Source: Papio anubis
Taxonomy: Eukaryota > Chordata > Mammalia > Primates > Cercopithecidae
Direction of reading: 5' to 3'
Length of the DNA: 64,000 nucleotides
Assembly: GCF_008728515.1 (NCBI RefSeq)
Contig: NC_044990.1
Coordinates: 66,196,879-66,260,878 of the forward strand
The translations under genes were made by a program, and so were the position numbers. The notes beneath the pieces are model-generated. The model was not told where the DNA came from. It ran no database searches and saw nothing but the letters and a program-made list of their open reading frames with translations. Each line of letters starts with the position of its first letter. The first letter of the stretch is position 1. This document shows positions 1 to 10,822 of this stretch, in pieces.

Positions 1-819
1 CATTGTGCGAAACTAATTTCAGGTATCTTTGTGAGGCAGTGATTTTTTTTTTCCCACAAAGTGGCTAATTATGAATACTCTGACAAAATTGATACCCTTT
101 GTGCTTTTGCCTCGCTTTCATCCTTGTGATCATATGAGTACCAGTACTGCTGGTGGGAATTCGACATGGGGAATCTGGATGACTGGAAGGAAATGCAACA
201 TTTGAACTAAAATATCCATGAAATTGCTTTAAAGTCTAATTTGGGAGTGGGCAATTTCAGGCAAATGTTGGGAATGCAAAAACAGTTTTTGTGCTAGTAT
301 TACTTTAATAGAACTTATGTAACAGAACTAGAATAGGATTTGAGAACCATACATGAAAAAATAACTATTTTCCTATATCATACATAGGCTGTCAAATTAT
401 CCTTTAAGACTTAGATAGGCAGTGATGGTATTGATTTAAGTGAATACTTGTGATTTTGTGGGGTAAAAATGTAATTTTTTGCATGCATATGTTTGCACTC
501 ATAAAACGTATAATCCCAAGTTTCTTTCTTTTTTTTTTTTTAATGGTACATACTTTTCTGTTTTGTTTGGGCATCTCACTGGTATTTTCAGTGACAAAAT
601 GTTTGCTTTGCTCCATTTTTGGTCTCATAATTTAATTAAAAAGTAGATGTTGTGAATACATGAGATAGCCAACTGGGGTTATAATTATAATTTTTTTTGA
701 ACGATGTAGCCCTATTAAATGCTAATGGGCTTATGCAATAACTAAATATATTTTCATATTATAGCACAAGGATTTCATGGAAATATAGGACCAAGTATTA
801 AAGTTGTACCCAAAGATAC
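1..819. other. AT-rich sequence, no feature recognised
   Basis: I see no gene, RNA gene or nameable repeat here. The short open frames near 404-635 on both strands overlap a T-rich tract around 530-541 and show no conserved-looking protein features. Confidence 0.5.
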
Positions 820-821
820 AC

Positions 822-945
822 TAAGGCTTGTAGTCTGCAGAGCAGCATCATCTGTGAGATTATCAGAAATGCATAATCTCAGGAACTACTGCAGAACAGC
901 TGATGTAGAATCTGTATTTTTAACAAGATTCCAATTTAATAAATT
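822..945. mobile_element. MER5A-like hAT-Charlie MITE (old fragment)
   Basis: The block has the MER5A order: an AGCAGCATCA start, a TCAGAAATGCATAATCTCAGG core, then a CTGATGTAGAATCTG...TTTTTAACAAGATTCC end. MER5A is a short non-autonomous hAT-Charlie DNA transposon found across mammals. It carries no gene. The copy is diverged and its outer ends are unclear. Confidence 0.65.
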
Positions 946-1096
946 GGAATAGAATGCCCATCAGAATTTGAAATGCACCATCCTGGCAGGGAAGGAAATT
1001 AAACAATTTTTGGTTTATTTAGCATATTGTTCTTTGTCATCAAAAATGAACACGCACTTCGATATACTATTACAGGAGTCATTTTGGGGATTAAAA

Positions 1097-1452
1097 TTAT
1101 ATTTGCATTTTCTCACGCTGCTAATCAAGACATACCTAAGCCAGGGTAATTTATAAAGAAAAAGAGGTTTAATGGACTCACAGTTCCACGTGGCTGGGCA
1201 GGCCATCACAGTCTTGGTGGAAGATAAAAGGCACCTCTCACACTTGGCAGCAGGCAAGAGACAGCGCAAACGCAGGGGAACTCCCTTTTATAAAACCATC
1301 AGATCTCCTGAGACTTATTAACTCTCACAAGAACAGCATGAGAAAGAACCACACTCTGATTCAATTACCTCCCATCAAGTCTCTCCTATGACACGTGGGA
1401 ATTATGGAAGCTACAATTTGAGATTCAGGTGGGGACACAGCCAAACCATATT
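1097..1452 (-). repeat. THE1/MST-type LTR (3' LTR of the element)
   Basis: On the minus strand this is a MaLR LTR. It reads from the GGTTTGGCTGTGTCCCCACC side at about 1450 down to the GGTATGTCTTGATTAGCAGC side near 1115. It matches the LTR at 2950-3302 in the same orientation, so the two frame one element. Its outer edge at 1097-1110 is diverged. THE1/MST LTRs belong to the ERVL-MaLR group, which is primate-expanded, and such LTRs can act as promoters in some tissues. Nothing here shows activity. Confidence 0.9.
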
Positions 1453-2949
1453 TTTCTCTGGCCCCTCTCCAATCTCATGGCCTCACATTTCAAAACCAAT
1501 CATGCTTTCCCAACAGTCTCCCAAAATATTAACACATTTCAGCGTTAACTTAAAAGTCCACAGTCCAAAGTCTCATCTGAGACAAGGCAAGTCCTTTCTA
1601 CCTATAGGCCTATAAAATCAAAAGCAAGTTAGTTACTTCCTAGATGCAACGGGGGAACAGGCATTGGATAAAAACACCCATTCCAAATGGGAGAAACTGG
1701 CCAAAATGAAGGGGCTAAAGTCTGAAATATGGTGGGGCAGTTAAATCTTAAAGCTCCAAAATGATCTCCTTTTACTCCATGTCTCAAGTCCAGGTCACGC
1801 TGATGCAAGATGTGGGTTCCCAGAGCCTTGGGCAGCTCCATCCCTGTGTCTTTGCAGTGTACAACCTCCCTCCTGGCTGCTTTCACAAGCTGGCACTGAG
1901 TGTCTTCAGCTTTTCCAGGTGCACAGTGGAAACTGTCGGTGGATCTACCATTCTGGGGTCTGGAGGACAGTGGCCCACTTCTCACTGTTCCACTATGCAG
2001 TGCCCCAGTAGGGACTCTATGTGGGGCTCTGACCCCACATTTCCCTTCCATACTGCCACAGCAGAGCTTCTTCATGAGGATTCCATCCCCGCAGCACACC
2101 TCTGAGGTTCCTAAACCTCAATTCTTGACTTTTGCACACTGGCAGGCTCAACACCACGTGGAAGCTGCTAAGGCTTGGGGCTTGTGCTCTCTGAAGCAAT
2201 GGCTCAAGCTGTACTTTTGTCCCTTTTAGCCCAGGCTGGAGCACCTGGGATGCTGCACACAACAGGGTGTCCCTGGATTCAGCCTGCTAAACGATTTTTC
2301 CCTCCGAGGGCTCCAGTCCTGAGATGGGAGGGGTTGCCGCGAAAGTCTCTAACATGCTGTGGAGACATTTTCCCCATTGTCTTAGTGATTAACATCCATC
2401 TCCTTGTTACTTATGCAAATTTCTGAAGCCAGCTTGAATTTCTCCCCAGAAAATGAGTTTTTATTTTCTATTCCATCGTCAGGCTGCAACTTTTCCAAAC
2501 TTTTATGCTCTGCTTCCTTTTGAATGCTTTGTCGCTTAGAAATTTCTTCCTCTAACTCATCTCTCTCACTTTCAAAGTTCCACAAATCTCTAGGGCAGGG
2601 ACAAAATGCTGCCAGTCTCTTTACATAGCAAGAGTGACTTTTACTCCAGTTCCCAACAAGTTCCTCATCTGCATCTGAAACCACCTCAGCCTGGACTTTA
2701 TTGTTCATATCACTATCAGCATTTTGGTCAAAGTCATTCTACAAGTCTCTAGGAAGATCCAAACTTTCCCACATCTTCCTGCCTTCTGAGCCCTCCAAGT
2801 CTCTAGGAAGTTCCAAACATTCCTACACTTGCCTATCTTCTTCCAAGCCCTCCAAACAGTTCCAACCTCTGCCTGTTACCCAGTTCCAAAGTCAATTCCA
2901 CATTTTTGGGTACTGTTACAGCAATGCCCTACTCCTGGTACCAATTTAC
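1453..2949 (-). mobile_element. THE1/MST internal region (ERVL-MaLR)
   Basis: About 1.5 kb lies between two matching MaLR LTRs, close to the usual THE1 internal length. It carries wording typical of that internal region, such as AAAGTCTCATCTGAGACAAG at 1568 and CTGTTACCCAGTTCCAAAG at 2873. MaLR elements have no pol gene and their internal part has little coding content. Two minus-strand open stretches (1629-2099, 156 codons; 2382-2708, 108 codons) lie inside it; I treat them as relics or chance frames, not genes. Confidence 0.88.
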
Positions 2950-3302
2950 TGCGTTAGTCTGTTCTCACACTGCTAATGAAGACATACCCGAGACTGCGTA
3001 ATTTATAAACAGAAAGAGGCTTAATGAACTTACAGTTCCACATGGATGGGGAGGCCTCACAATCATGGCAGAAAGCAAAAGTCACATCTTACATGGCAGC
3101 AGGCAAGACAGAGAGAATGTGCAGGAAAACTCCTCTTTATGAAACCATCAGATCTCATTAGACTTATTCACTATCATGAGAACAGCACGGGAAAGACCCA
3201 TTCTCATGATTCAATAATCTTTCACTGGGTCCCTCCCATGACATGTGGGAATTATGGGAGTTACAATTTGAGATTTGGGTGGGGACACAGCCAAACCATG
3301 TC
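2950..3302 (-). repeat. THE1/MST-type LTR (5' LTR of the element)
   Basis: The second LTR, better preserved than the copy at 1097-1452. In plus orientation it opens with TGCGTTAGTCTGTTCTCACA and ends with AGCCAAACCATGTCA, so the element reads on the minus strand. Next to it the internal part begins with the AATTTACT/GGTACC primer-binding-side sequence. I could not find clear 5-bp target duplications at the outer ends. Confidence 0.9.
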
Positions 3303-3440
3303 AAAAATATATAGAATTTATCATGCCATCAGCATGAACCTTGCAAACCTAGGCATTTCCTACAAGTTTATAACAAATCCCTTATTTTTATATACCTATT
3401 ATGTAAAAATCACTTTAATAGTTATTTGGTGTTAAATAAG

Positions 3441-3534
3441 CTACTTATTTTTCTCATCTGTAATATGGGAACAACAGTGATACTTCCATCGCAAGGTTGT
3501 TGTGAGAATTACAGGAAGTATACATGTAAAATCC
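3441..3534 (+). repeat. MIR SINE, left part (interrupted by Alu)
   Basis: The line TTTTCTCATCTGTAATATGG, then GGTTGTTGTGAGAATTACA and ATACATGTAAA, is the MIR core and 3' half. The element continues after the Alu at 3877-3925, where AGGCACTCATTAAT matches the MIR tail. MIR is an ancient tRNA-derived SINE shared by mammals. Confidence 0.75.
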
Positions 3535-3876
3535 TTTTTTAAATTTTTTATTTTTATTTTTTATATTGAGACAGGGTCTCACTCTGTCACCCAGGCTAGA
3601 GTGAAGTGACTCGAATAGGGCTCACCCCACAGTGACTTGACTTACTGGGCTCAAAGGGTTCTTCCATCTCAGCCTCTGGAGTAGTTGAGACCACAGGTGC
3701 ATGCCACCGTGCTCAGCTATTTTTATTTGTTTGTTTGCTTGTTTGTTTCTTTTTCCCCTTTAGAGACAGGGATTCACCACTTTGCTCAGGCTGGTTTTGA
3801 ACTCCTGGGCTCATGTGATTCACTCACCTCAGCCTCCCAAGTGTTGGGACTGCATAAGTGAGTTACTGTGCCTGGC
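3535..3876 (-). repeat. Alu, J-like, inserted in a MIR
   Basis: A minus-strand Alu. T-rich tail side at 3535-3570, then GAGACAGGGTCTCACTCTGT, the middle A-rich linker seen as TTTATTTGTTTGTTTGC, and the 5' end at GTGCCTGGC near 3876. Divergence is high and the right monomer has a rearranged stretch near 3605-3645, fitting an old (J-like) copy. The Pol III A and B boxes are too degraded to suggest activity. Confidence 0.9.
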
Positions 3877-3925
3877 TGTGAAATACTTAAGTGTCAGATA
3901 CATTGTAGGCACTCATTAATTCTTT
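3877..3925 (+). repeat. MIR SINE, right part
   Basis: Continuation of the MIR at 3441-3534 after the Alu. AAGTGTCAGATACATTGTAG then GCACTCATTAAT matches the MIR 3' segment that normally follows ACATGTAAAGCGC. Confidence 0.65.
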
Positions 3926-4959
3926 ACTCTTAGTATTTTTTTTATATTAGGTATAGAGATATGGTTTTTATTCTTCAGAACAATGGACAGGAAGGATGGA
4001 ACCAATGTACGTGAGTGAATGGGTGTCAGTATATAAATGCAGTGGAGCACATTGGTCCTTTTTTTGACCTTGATTCTTCATAATACTCCTTCTTTCTTGG
4101 GTGAGCAAAACAAAGTAAGGCCAGGCCAACTGAGCATCTCTGGTCATTGCAGGTTATAAGAAGTCTATGATCATAGGCTTGAGAGAAATGTACCTGCTGC
4201 TCCTGAGGCTGGCATAGCTCAGCCAAGTTCAGCCAGGGCAGCAGAAGGCATTGGTAGCAGCACCCACAATCAGCACTATTTTACAGCATCTTCATCAAAG
4301 AGGTCTATCACACTTCCAGAAAGGGGACTAGTGGCATCCAAGATAAAACATGAAAGAAACATAACTTTCTCAAGGGTCTCTCTCCTGTCTCTCTCTCTCT
4401 CTCGTCTAAAAATAATTTACAGAGATAATGATGTATTAAAAAAAATCTGGCCAGAGGGTATGAATTTCACTTGGTATTTCAGCCTCTCTGAGTATTGGCA
4501 CATCTCTTGATTTTTAAAATAGTATGCTTTTACTTAGGATTTTTTTTTTTCCAGAAGATTGCTTAGGATCAAATTTCTAGAAGCACGATGATTTTAGGAA
4601 AAGTGTATTCCTTGCTTAAGTGTAATACCGGAAATAAAAGTACAGACTGAACCTTCACTGAAAAGGTAATTTCAGATAATGTTTCACAGAGAATTAAAAT
4701 GAATCAGTGTAACATTACTTTTTTCTTTAAAAGAAAATGAAACAGAAAAAAGACACAACTAAAAATGACTTTTTTGAAAATGAGGAAACATCGTACATTT
4801 GCCATGTGTAAAGTGACAGAAGTTAATGACATAATTTATGAAATATACAAGACTGTATACAAATCCAAAATGAACAATAATAATTATAATGATCCCATTA
4901 GAAACTAATGCTGTTTTTAGATTTGGCTTTTGTAACGAACAAATGACTTCATGTATTGC
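3926..4959. other. Unassigned sequence with a short CT tract
   Basis: No gene recognised. A (CT)n tract sits at about 4377-4403 and a T10 run near 4542-4551. The block 3960-4300 is less AT-rich than its surroundings and could be an old repeat that I cannot name. The 66-codon minus frame at 4026-4226 has no recognisable domain. Confidence 0.5.
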
Positions 4960-5112
4960 TTCTAAGGCTAACAGCGAACTACAAGATAAGTACTATTAAT
5001 ATCAGGTAGTACTACTTCTTTTCTAAAGATCAGGAATATAATGTTCAGAATGTTTTGAAATGTTTTGTAACTTGCTCCAGGATACAGATAGAGTGGTATT
5101 AAAAGATCACAA
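4960..5112 (+). repeat. Probable MIR-type SINE, degraded
   Basis: ATAAGTACTATTAATATC followed by TTTTCTAAAGATCAGGAA and TTTTGTAACTTGCTCCAGG follows the MIR order (two-base-repeat core, GATGAGGAAACTGAGG-like stretch, TAACTTGCCCAAGG-like stretch). Strongly diverged. Confidence 0.5.
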
Positions 5113-6179
5113 GACTGGTCATTCTCATTAGTTTACATCATCATCTTGCCTTAAGCCAGGCCAAATAAACTTCTCCTTTACGAGTCACATTTCTGCTTTT
5201 CCCCAAATGATGCTGCTGCACTGTCATATATTAACACCCAGAGCCTTCGCTGCACTGTTCATAGTGTAAGTGAGTATTCAACCCAGGTACGTAAGTGTTT
5301 CTGTAAAGTCCCCACACTTTAAAAACTTCTTCTCCTGCAATTCACCATGTACACAATAACCACTGTAGACATTCTCACTTGTTAGAAAACCATTTCCTAG
5401 AAAAAATAAAATTCCTATTTCTCTTAGCATTACCTATACAATAGGGCAAGAATATTTCTAACAACGTTTATTGTCTCTACACATCTGAGATGATGTGATG
5501 ATCTTCCATGTTTGTTTTCTAAAAACTCTGTCTCCATGGCATATAAATATTGGTGCTTGATATGCATTGCTAATCATTAAAATAAAATGACCTTATATAC
5601 TTTCTTTCCTTAGAGGCACACGGGGCTGCTGAGAAGGGGATCTTCCTTTCTCAAAATAAATAAAGGTAAGTGGAAGGAAGGAGGATTTATATTTCCTCTG
5701 AATCTTAGACTGTATCACAATTTTTGTTCTCTTCCAGATAAAAAGGGAAGGCTAAATCCATTATGCTTGAATATACTCTTGAATTTGTCAGATGTAAGCA
5801 ACCAGATTACCATTTTCATCAGAAAGATTAAATATGATTGTTTTTAACTTCTTGCTAAGAAAAAGTTCAGGGCAGCTATCTTCCTAAATGTACAGATAGT
5901 TTTCATACAAACTATTTTCTATCTGCTCTCAGTACTCAATACTTTGTGACTTTTCTCACCAATAGTTTTCCCTTTTAATATTTTATTTTAAATCACATTA
6001 TTCCTGCATTTTTAAAAATTCAAAATCCATATTAGGAAAAAGATTCCTAATGAATTCAAGTGACCTTGAACACCAAAGAAAACAGAATATATTACCATTA
6101 TGGACAATATCCACAGTGTAAAGAACATGATTTTTGAAGGTAGGAGATGTTTGCAAAAGGAGATAGGAAAAGATATATT
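5113..6179. other. Unassigned unique-looking sequence
   Basis: I see no gene or repeat that I can name. Base composition is AT-rich and the open frames are short and featureless. Confidence 0.5.
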
Positions 6180-6500
6180 GGCCGGGCATGGTGGCTCACG
6201 CCTGTAATCTCAGCACTTTGGGAGGCCGAGGCGGGTGAATCACCTGAGGTCAGGAGTTCCGGACTAGCCTGGCCAACCTGGTGAAATCCCGTCTCTACTA
6301 AAAATACAAAAAAGTTAGCTGGGCGTGATGGTGGGTGCCTGTAATCTCAGTGGGGGCCTGGAGGCAGGAGAATAACTTGAACCTGAGAAGCGGAGGTTGC
6401 AGAGTGAGCCGAGATCGCGCCACTGTACTGCAGCCTGGGTAACAGAGCAAGACTCTAAGAAAAAAAAAAAAAGAAGAAGAAAAGAAGAAAATAAAAGAAA
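6180..6500 (+). repeat. AluS-like SINE
   Basis: Plus-strand full-length Alu starting GGCCGGGCATGGTGGCTCAC and ending in an A-rich tail with GAA repeats (about 6458-6500). A block near 6349-6362 replaces the usual CAGCTACTCGGGAGGCTG with a G-rich variant. The left monomer has a CCTGAGGTCAGGAGTTC stretch typical of the S group. Confidence 0.93.
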
Positions 6501-6924
6501 CATATATGGCTAACATTTTAGAAACTACTTATGAAATTTTGATTAGCGTGTTTAGAATAATAATACCTTCAGATTGATAGTTCTAAGCTTATTTCCCAGG
6601 AAGCACACAGAGAGTCCCAAGGAGCTATCTTCGGTGTTGTTATGGGAGAGAGAATGTTCTGGCAGACTCATACATGGGATTTGTGATACATAGCAGTACT
6701 GTGTTGGTCTGAGCATCCAACAAGGCGATGACTTGCCTTTAATGACAAAACACACCTATAAGATACAGACAACTTAGCTTGCAGATACACTGAGTAGAGA
6801 CTGTCTTTCAAGGGACAGAAGAAATGAAGGAAATACAAATGGAAAGCTTAAGATTTGGGCACTTATAAATATAATTGTATACATGTTAAAACTAATTGAA
6901 AGGGGCATTGTAATAGAAAAATAG
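6501..6924. other. Unassigned sequence
   Basis: No feature recognised between the Alu tail and the TA-rich microsatellite; small open frames only. Confidence 0.45.
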
Positions 6925-7016
6925 GTTTTATATCTATATAGATATAGATATATCTCACTATACATATGTACATACATATATGTATATATACATTGTGTGT
7001 GTGTATATATACATAT
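6925..7016. repeat. TA/CA-rich simple repeat, imperfect
   Basis: Alternating purine-pyrimidine sequence of ATATAG, TATACATA and TGTG units with interruptions. The open frames over it on the minus strand (6774-7048) are low-complexity products of the repeat. Confidence 0.85.
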
Positions 7017-7039
7017 CCAACAATACTCAAAACATAAAA

Positions 7040-7360
7040 TACAGCCAATAAACCTATGAAAGATATGGAACTTTACTAATTATCAAAGAAAAGGGAATGC
7101 AATAAAAATAACAATAAGAAACCCATTGGAAAAGACCAAAAAAATCTAGTAACAAGTGGGAATCAGGTACTCTGATATATCATGATTGAGAATGGAGGAA
7201 ATACATGATGCACACATTTGGAGGAAAAATGTCTCTTAAAATGCCTATGATTTTAATATAATAATACTTCTTAGAATTCATCACAAAGAGACAATTACAA
7301 TTAAAAATGGCATGTAAGGGGTTTTATTACAGTATGTAGTTGTGTTAATGGAAATGAAGA
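7040..7360 (+). mobile_element. Old L1M/HAL1-type LINE fragment (ORF2 3' region)
   Basis: The order of landmarks follows the end of an old L1 ORF2: TACTAATTATCAAAGAAAAG, GGGAATGCAATAAAAATAAC, GGTACTCTGATATATCATGA, TTTGGAGGAAAAATG, then CTTCTTAGAATTCATC and ATTACAGTATG. No reading frame is left. It is heavily diverged, as expected of an L1M copy. Confidence 0.6.
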
Positions 7361-8095
7361 TACCATGTTAGAGTTTAAATATGTTTAATAATTCAGTTTG
7401 CAAATTCAGTTTGTAAAACAATATCTACTTTAGAAGGCCAATTATGTAATTTTGACATACAAAAATTCAACACTAAGTATAAAATATGGTTATGTCTGGA
7501 TGACAAAGTTATTGATTTCTTCCTTAACTTAAAAAAAATCATATTCTTATAGGTAGATCTATTATATAGGAAGTTATATAATCAAGAGCAAAAATATTCT
7601 AAACTGAATCTTCCCAACCTCCAGGCTTACTCGACAGAGGTAATAAATTTAAAATAATTATTTTTGTTTTCAGTTATGGTAAATACAGCCATAACACTAA
7701 GTAATATTCTTAAATCACTATTTATCTCTCTAGTCGATTAAGATTTTATTTATATCACCCACTCTACACTTTTTCTTTCTTACTAAAACATTCTTTATCA
7801 TGCAGTGTGATTTTTCTGTTTGTTAAATTATTAAAGTAAGTAAAACATTTAAGCCACATATCTTTCTATGTCTACAACAGAAATGATCTCCTGACATCTC
7901 ATTTGTTAGATGAGACTGTAATTGTCCTATTCCTCATTTCCTTCTTTGCTCCTCTTCTGCCATGCTATTTCTGATATCTGTAGTATTATTTTTACATTTG
8001 TAAGAAAACAGCTATTCTGTAACATACTAACTTTTTAAATCTGTGTGGTTTGTTTTTATATTTTAAAGCAATTGAAGAGGATTAAGTTGATTATG
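7361..8095. other. Unassigned AT-rich sequence
   Basis: No gene or nameable repeat seen. Short open frames only. Confidence 0.5.
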
Positions 8096-8645
8096 ACTAC
8101 ATGAGATTTTCTCCTGCAAAGCCAAGAGGTGTGCTTGGATTACATGTTCTTCTTTGACTACCATGTCTTCATCACTAGACCGGTCAACATTGAATATTCT
8201 TCGGACCAAATTGTTTTTCTTCCATGCTATGGTAACCATGAGAATGACCCTTGTAAACCTTCAACTGTAGGGAATATATTATTAACCAAGGATTCCAGCT
8301 ATGGTGCCAGGCTTGCAGGGGCTGCTCTTGGGTAATGACTGAGTGTGGGATGCTCACTAAGGTAGGCTCATTTCTGGGACACATGAGACTCTTCTGATCA
8401 CTGCTTTGGCTCAAGGTCCTCTTAGAGCACTTGTTGTATCTTTCTTCTACTGTTCAGCAGTCAAGGATGCTCCCACCAGTCTTACTTCCCTCTTCTTCAC
8501 TCAGAGTCAGACTTGCATTCCCCTCTGAATGCTCTTCCAGTCATCCCAGCATCCTCCTCATTTCCTCTTACAATCATTCATCCTAATAAAATACAGGTTT
8601 AATGTTGTCATGGAATCCACTTCTCTGGCTACCTGGACTAACATA
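8096..8645 (+). repeat. Probable old solo LTR (ERVL/MaLR-like), family not assigned
   Basis: GC content rises, a stretch with GGGCTGCTCTTGGGTAATGA, GACTTGCATTCCCCTCTGAA and CCAGTCATCCCAGC is followed by AATAAAATACAGG (polyadenylation-signal-like, 8586) and ends CTGGCTACCTGGACTAACAT. That arrangement resembles the 3' part of an old ERVL-type LTR. No internal region or partner LTR is seen. The start is a guess. The 68-codon frame at 8129-8335 is not gene-like. Confidence 0.45.
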
Positions 8646-10041
8646 GATGCCATTCATTCCTCCAAATAATGCAACATTTTAATTTGCTTTATATTTTAAC
8701 CTTTAGTTTTGTGGATTATCCTTATTAATATCATATCAGTTTCAATTATATTATTCATTAAATATTAGATATATAACATTAACTATGTATCAATTAATAC
8801 TTAATACACTTATTAAAATGATTAATTCACTGAATTCCTTCTAATCTGCTTTACTACTTTTTTCTAGTTATGAATTATATAATTGTTCTGATGCATATTA
8901 TGACTTTTTAAAAATGCCCATGACATCCCTTCCAGCGAACTCTGTTTTCCTGCTTCGATTATTATCCTGGAATTTTCTTCCAATGATCTCCAGGTTCAGA
9001 ATTATTATTGATTGAATTTCAAAACCTTTTCTTGACTTATTCCTCTTTTTAAAATTTTCTGAGAGATATAATTAATTTACTAGGAAAAGATGTGCCAGAA
9101 ATAAATTTCCGATTTTTGGAAATTTGCAATGCCATTGTTCTGGCTTAGATATTGTTGACAATCTGTAAAAGTTTTCAATTCTAGTAGAAAAAAACTTTTC
9201 TCAGAATTTGTAGTGCCTTGCTCCATTGTCATCCAACCTACATTCTTGCCGATAAGGATTCTGAGACCCCTATGCTTTTGTTCATATTATGGATAATCTG
9301 CTTTTTGTTTATAAATTCTCTTGTAATAATTCCTATATCACTGGCATGCTGAATTTCACAACAATAATTAAAACATAAATTTTGTGGGTGTGTGTGGTCG
9401 GCAAAAACACTTTTAAGATCCACATTTTTCTTTAACTTTTATTCTTATTTTTTAAAATTTCCTGCCTTTCATTTTCATCATTGTCCATTTCTAAAATACC
9501 TCCAGTATGAGATTAGATTCTCTATATTAGATTGTTCTCCATATTTTATCCCTAATATATTTTCATTCTCAGTTTATTTCATATTTGGTCAATATGGAAA
9601 ATGTAGCTTCTATTTATCCCATAACAGATCTGATATTTCTTCTGAACCTCATGCCACTTCTAAAGATACATATTTTGGTTAACTGTATCAGTCTTTTCCT
9701 GTTAACATAGTTCATCTATTCATAGTTCAACTCCCCACCAGTGTTGGTTTAAATAGTTCCTTTTATGTACATGAGTCTCTTTCAGATTGTGTCCCGCCTT
9801 CTCTTCCCCAAAATGGCAACCGTGTATATCAGGGGTCTTACTGTGCCTTTGTTGTGGTTAAAAAGGACCTCACATTGGTGAACGTCCTTTGTATCTGAGC
9901 TATTTTCTGCTATGAGGGGCCAGACCTGTCCACTGACTCTGGACAGGTCTTGTTTGTATTTTGCAGGACATACTGACACCTACTGCTAGGATCTGTGGTT
10001 CTTCTCCATTTGACTTTGATCTTAAAGTCTTCACATTCATA

Positions 10042-10044
<3 letters not shown>
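8646..10044. other. Unassigned AT-rich sequence, possible ancient repeat pieces
   Basis: No gene recognised. Around 9121-9310 the wording (TGCCATTGTTCTGGCTTAGA, then CTTGCTCC...) faintly resembles an ancient L1-type fossil on the opposite strand, but too weakly to call. 9700-10040 is less AT-rich and might be another old repeat. The 96-codon frame at 9392-9682 is low-complexity and hydrophobic, with no domain. Confidence 0.4.

Positions 10045-10081
<37 letters not shown>
10045..10081. repeat. Poly(T) tract, 37 bases
   Basis: An uninterrupted run of 37 T. It would be the tail of a minus-strand retrocopy lying to its right (10082 onward), but I do not recognise that sequence and see no matching target-site duplication. 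Length is likely variable between individuals. Confidence 0.9.
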
Positions 10082-10804
10082 CCCCATCCCAGGGCTGTAA
10101 CCTTTTGCTCATTTAGTCAGCACTTCCTATTGACTTTGTGAAGTAAGCGATTATTTCTAGGCTGCCTGCTCCCTACAAACAGGTTGAGACTGGGGGCATA
10201 AAATTGCATCTGTATTGTAACTAGTTGCTTCCCCCAAAGGTTCTCATTTCTTGTCTATGTAATCTTTCTAATACCTTGGTGGGCATGGCACTGATGTAGA
10301 AGCCAAAGTTCTTCAATGAACCTTGACTCTTTCTCTGTGCTGGTTCAAGGGAAACAGAACATTTGCTCCATGTGCTCAGGTTCTCAGTGCATATTTCGTT
10401 ACATTTAAAACTTTCCCATTGCTAAGATTGGGGACTAATAGACAAAGCAACAATTAAGTAGGGGAGCTTCATCACTTTACCACAATTGTCCTCTTTCACT
10501 AAAAATCCAGACACAGAAAGAAAGGAGCACCCTAATTTTTACTTCTTTCTTTCAAAATCTGGTCTCTGGACTCAGCCCAGTGGCAGTTAGAGTCAGGAGA
10601 AAAACCATTCTTCCGATAAAGAACTGATTAGGAGGCATTTCACACCTATTATATTTACCATTGGTCTTTAGGTGGTAACTAATGAACACTTCTATTTTTC
10701 CCTCCTGAATTTGAAACTTTTTGAGACATAACACACTAGAATTGGATAGATGGGGGAAAATGGCATCTTTATTGCTGATAAAGCTATTCGATGAGTATGG
10801 TTTT
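10082..10804. other. Unassigned sequence after the poly(T)
   Basis: No gene recognised. The 88-codon minus frame 10552-10818 runs into the target site of the next L1 and has no known domain. Confidence 0.45.
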
Positions 10805-10822
10805 AAGAATATAGCCACCTGG
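10805..10822 (+). repeat. Left target-site duplication of L1
   Basis: AAGAATATAGCCACCTGG, repeated without mismatch at 12182-12199, directly after the poly(A) tail of the L1. Confidence 0.95.

Noticed and set aside
1629..2099. 156-codon minus-strand open frame as a viral or host gene
   Set aside because: It lies in the internal part of a THE1/MST element, a group with little coding content, and has no recognisable domain.
9392..9682. 96-codon hydrophobic frame as a membrane protein
   Set aside because: It is low-complexity, T-rich sequence giving Phe, Leu and Ser by composition; no start context or conserved domain.
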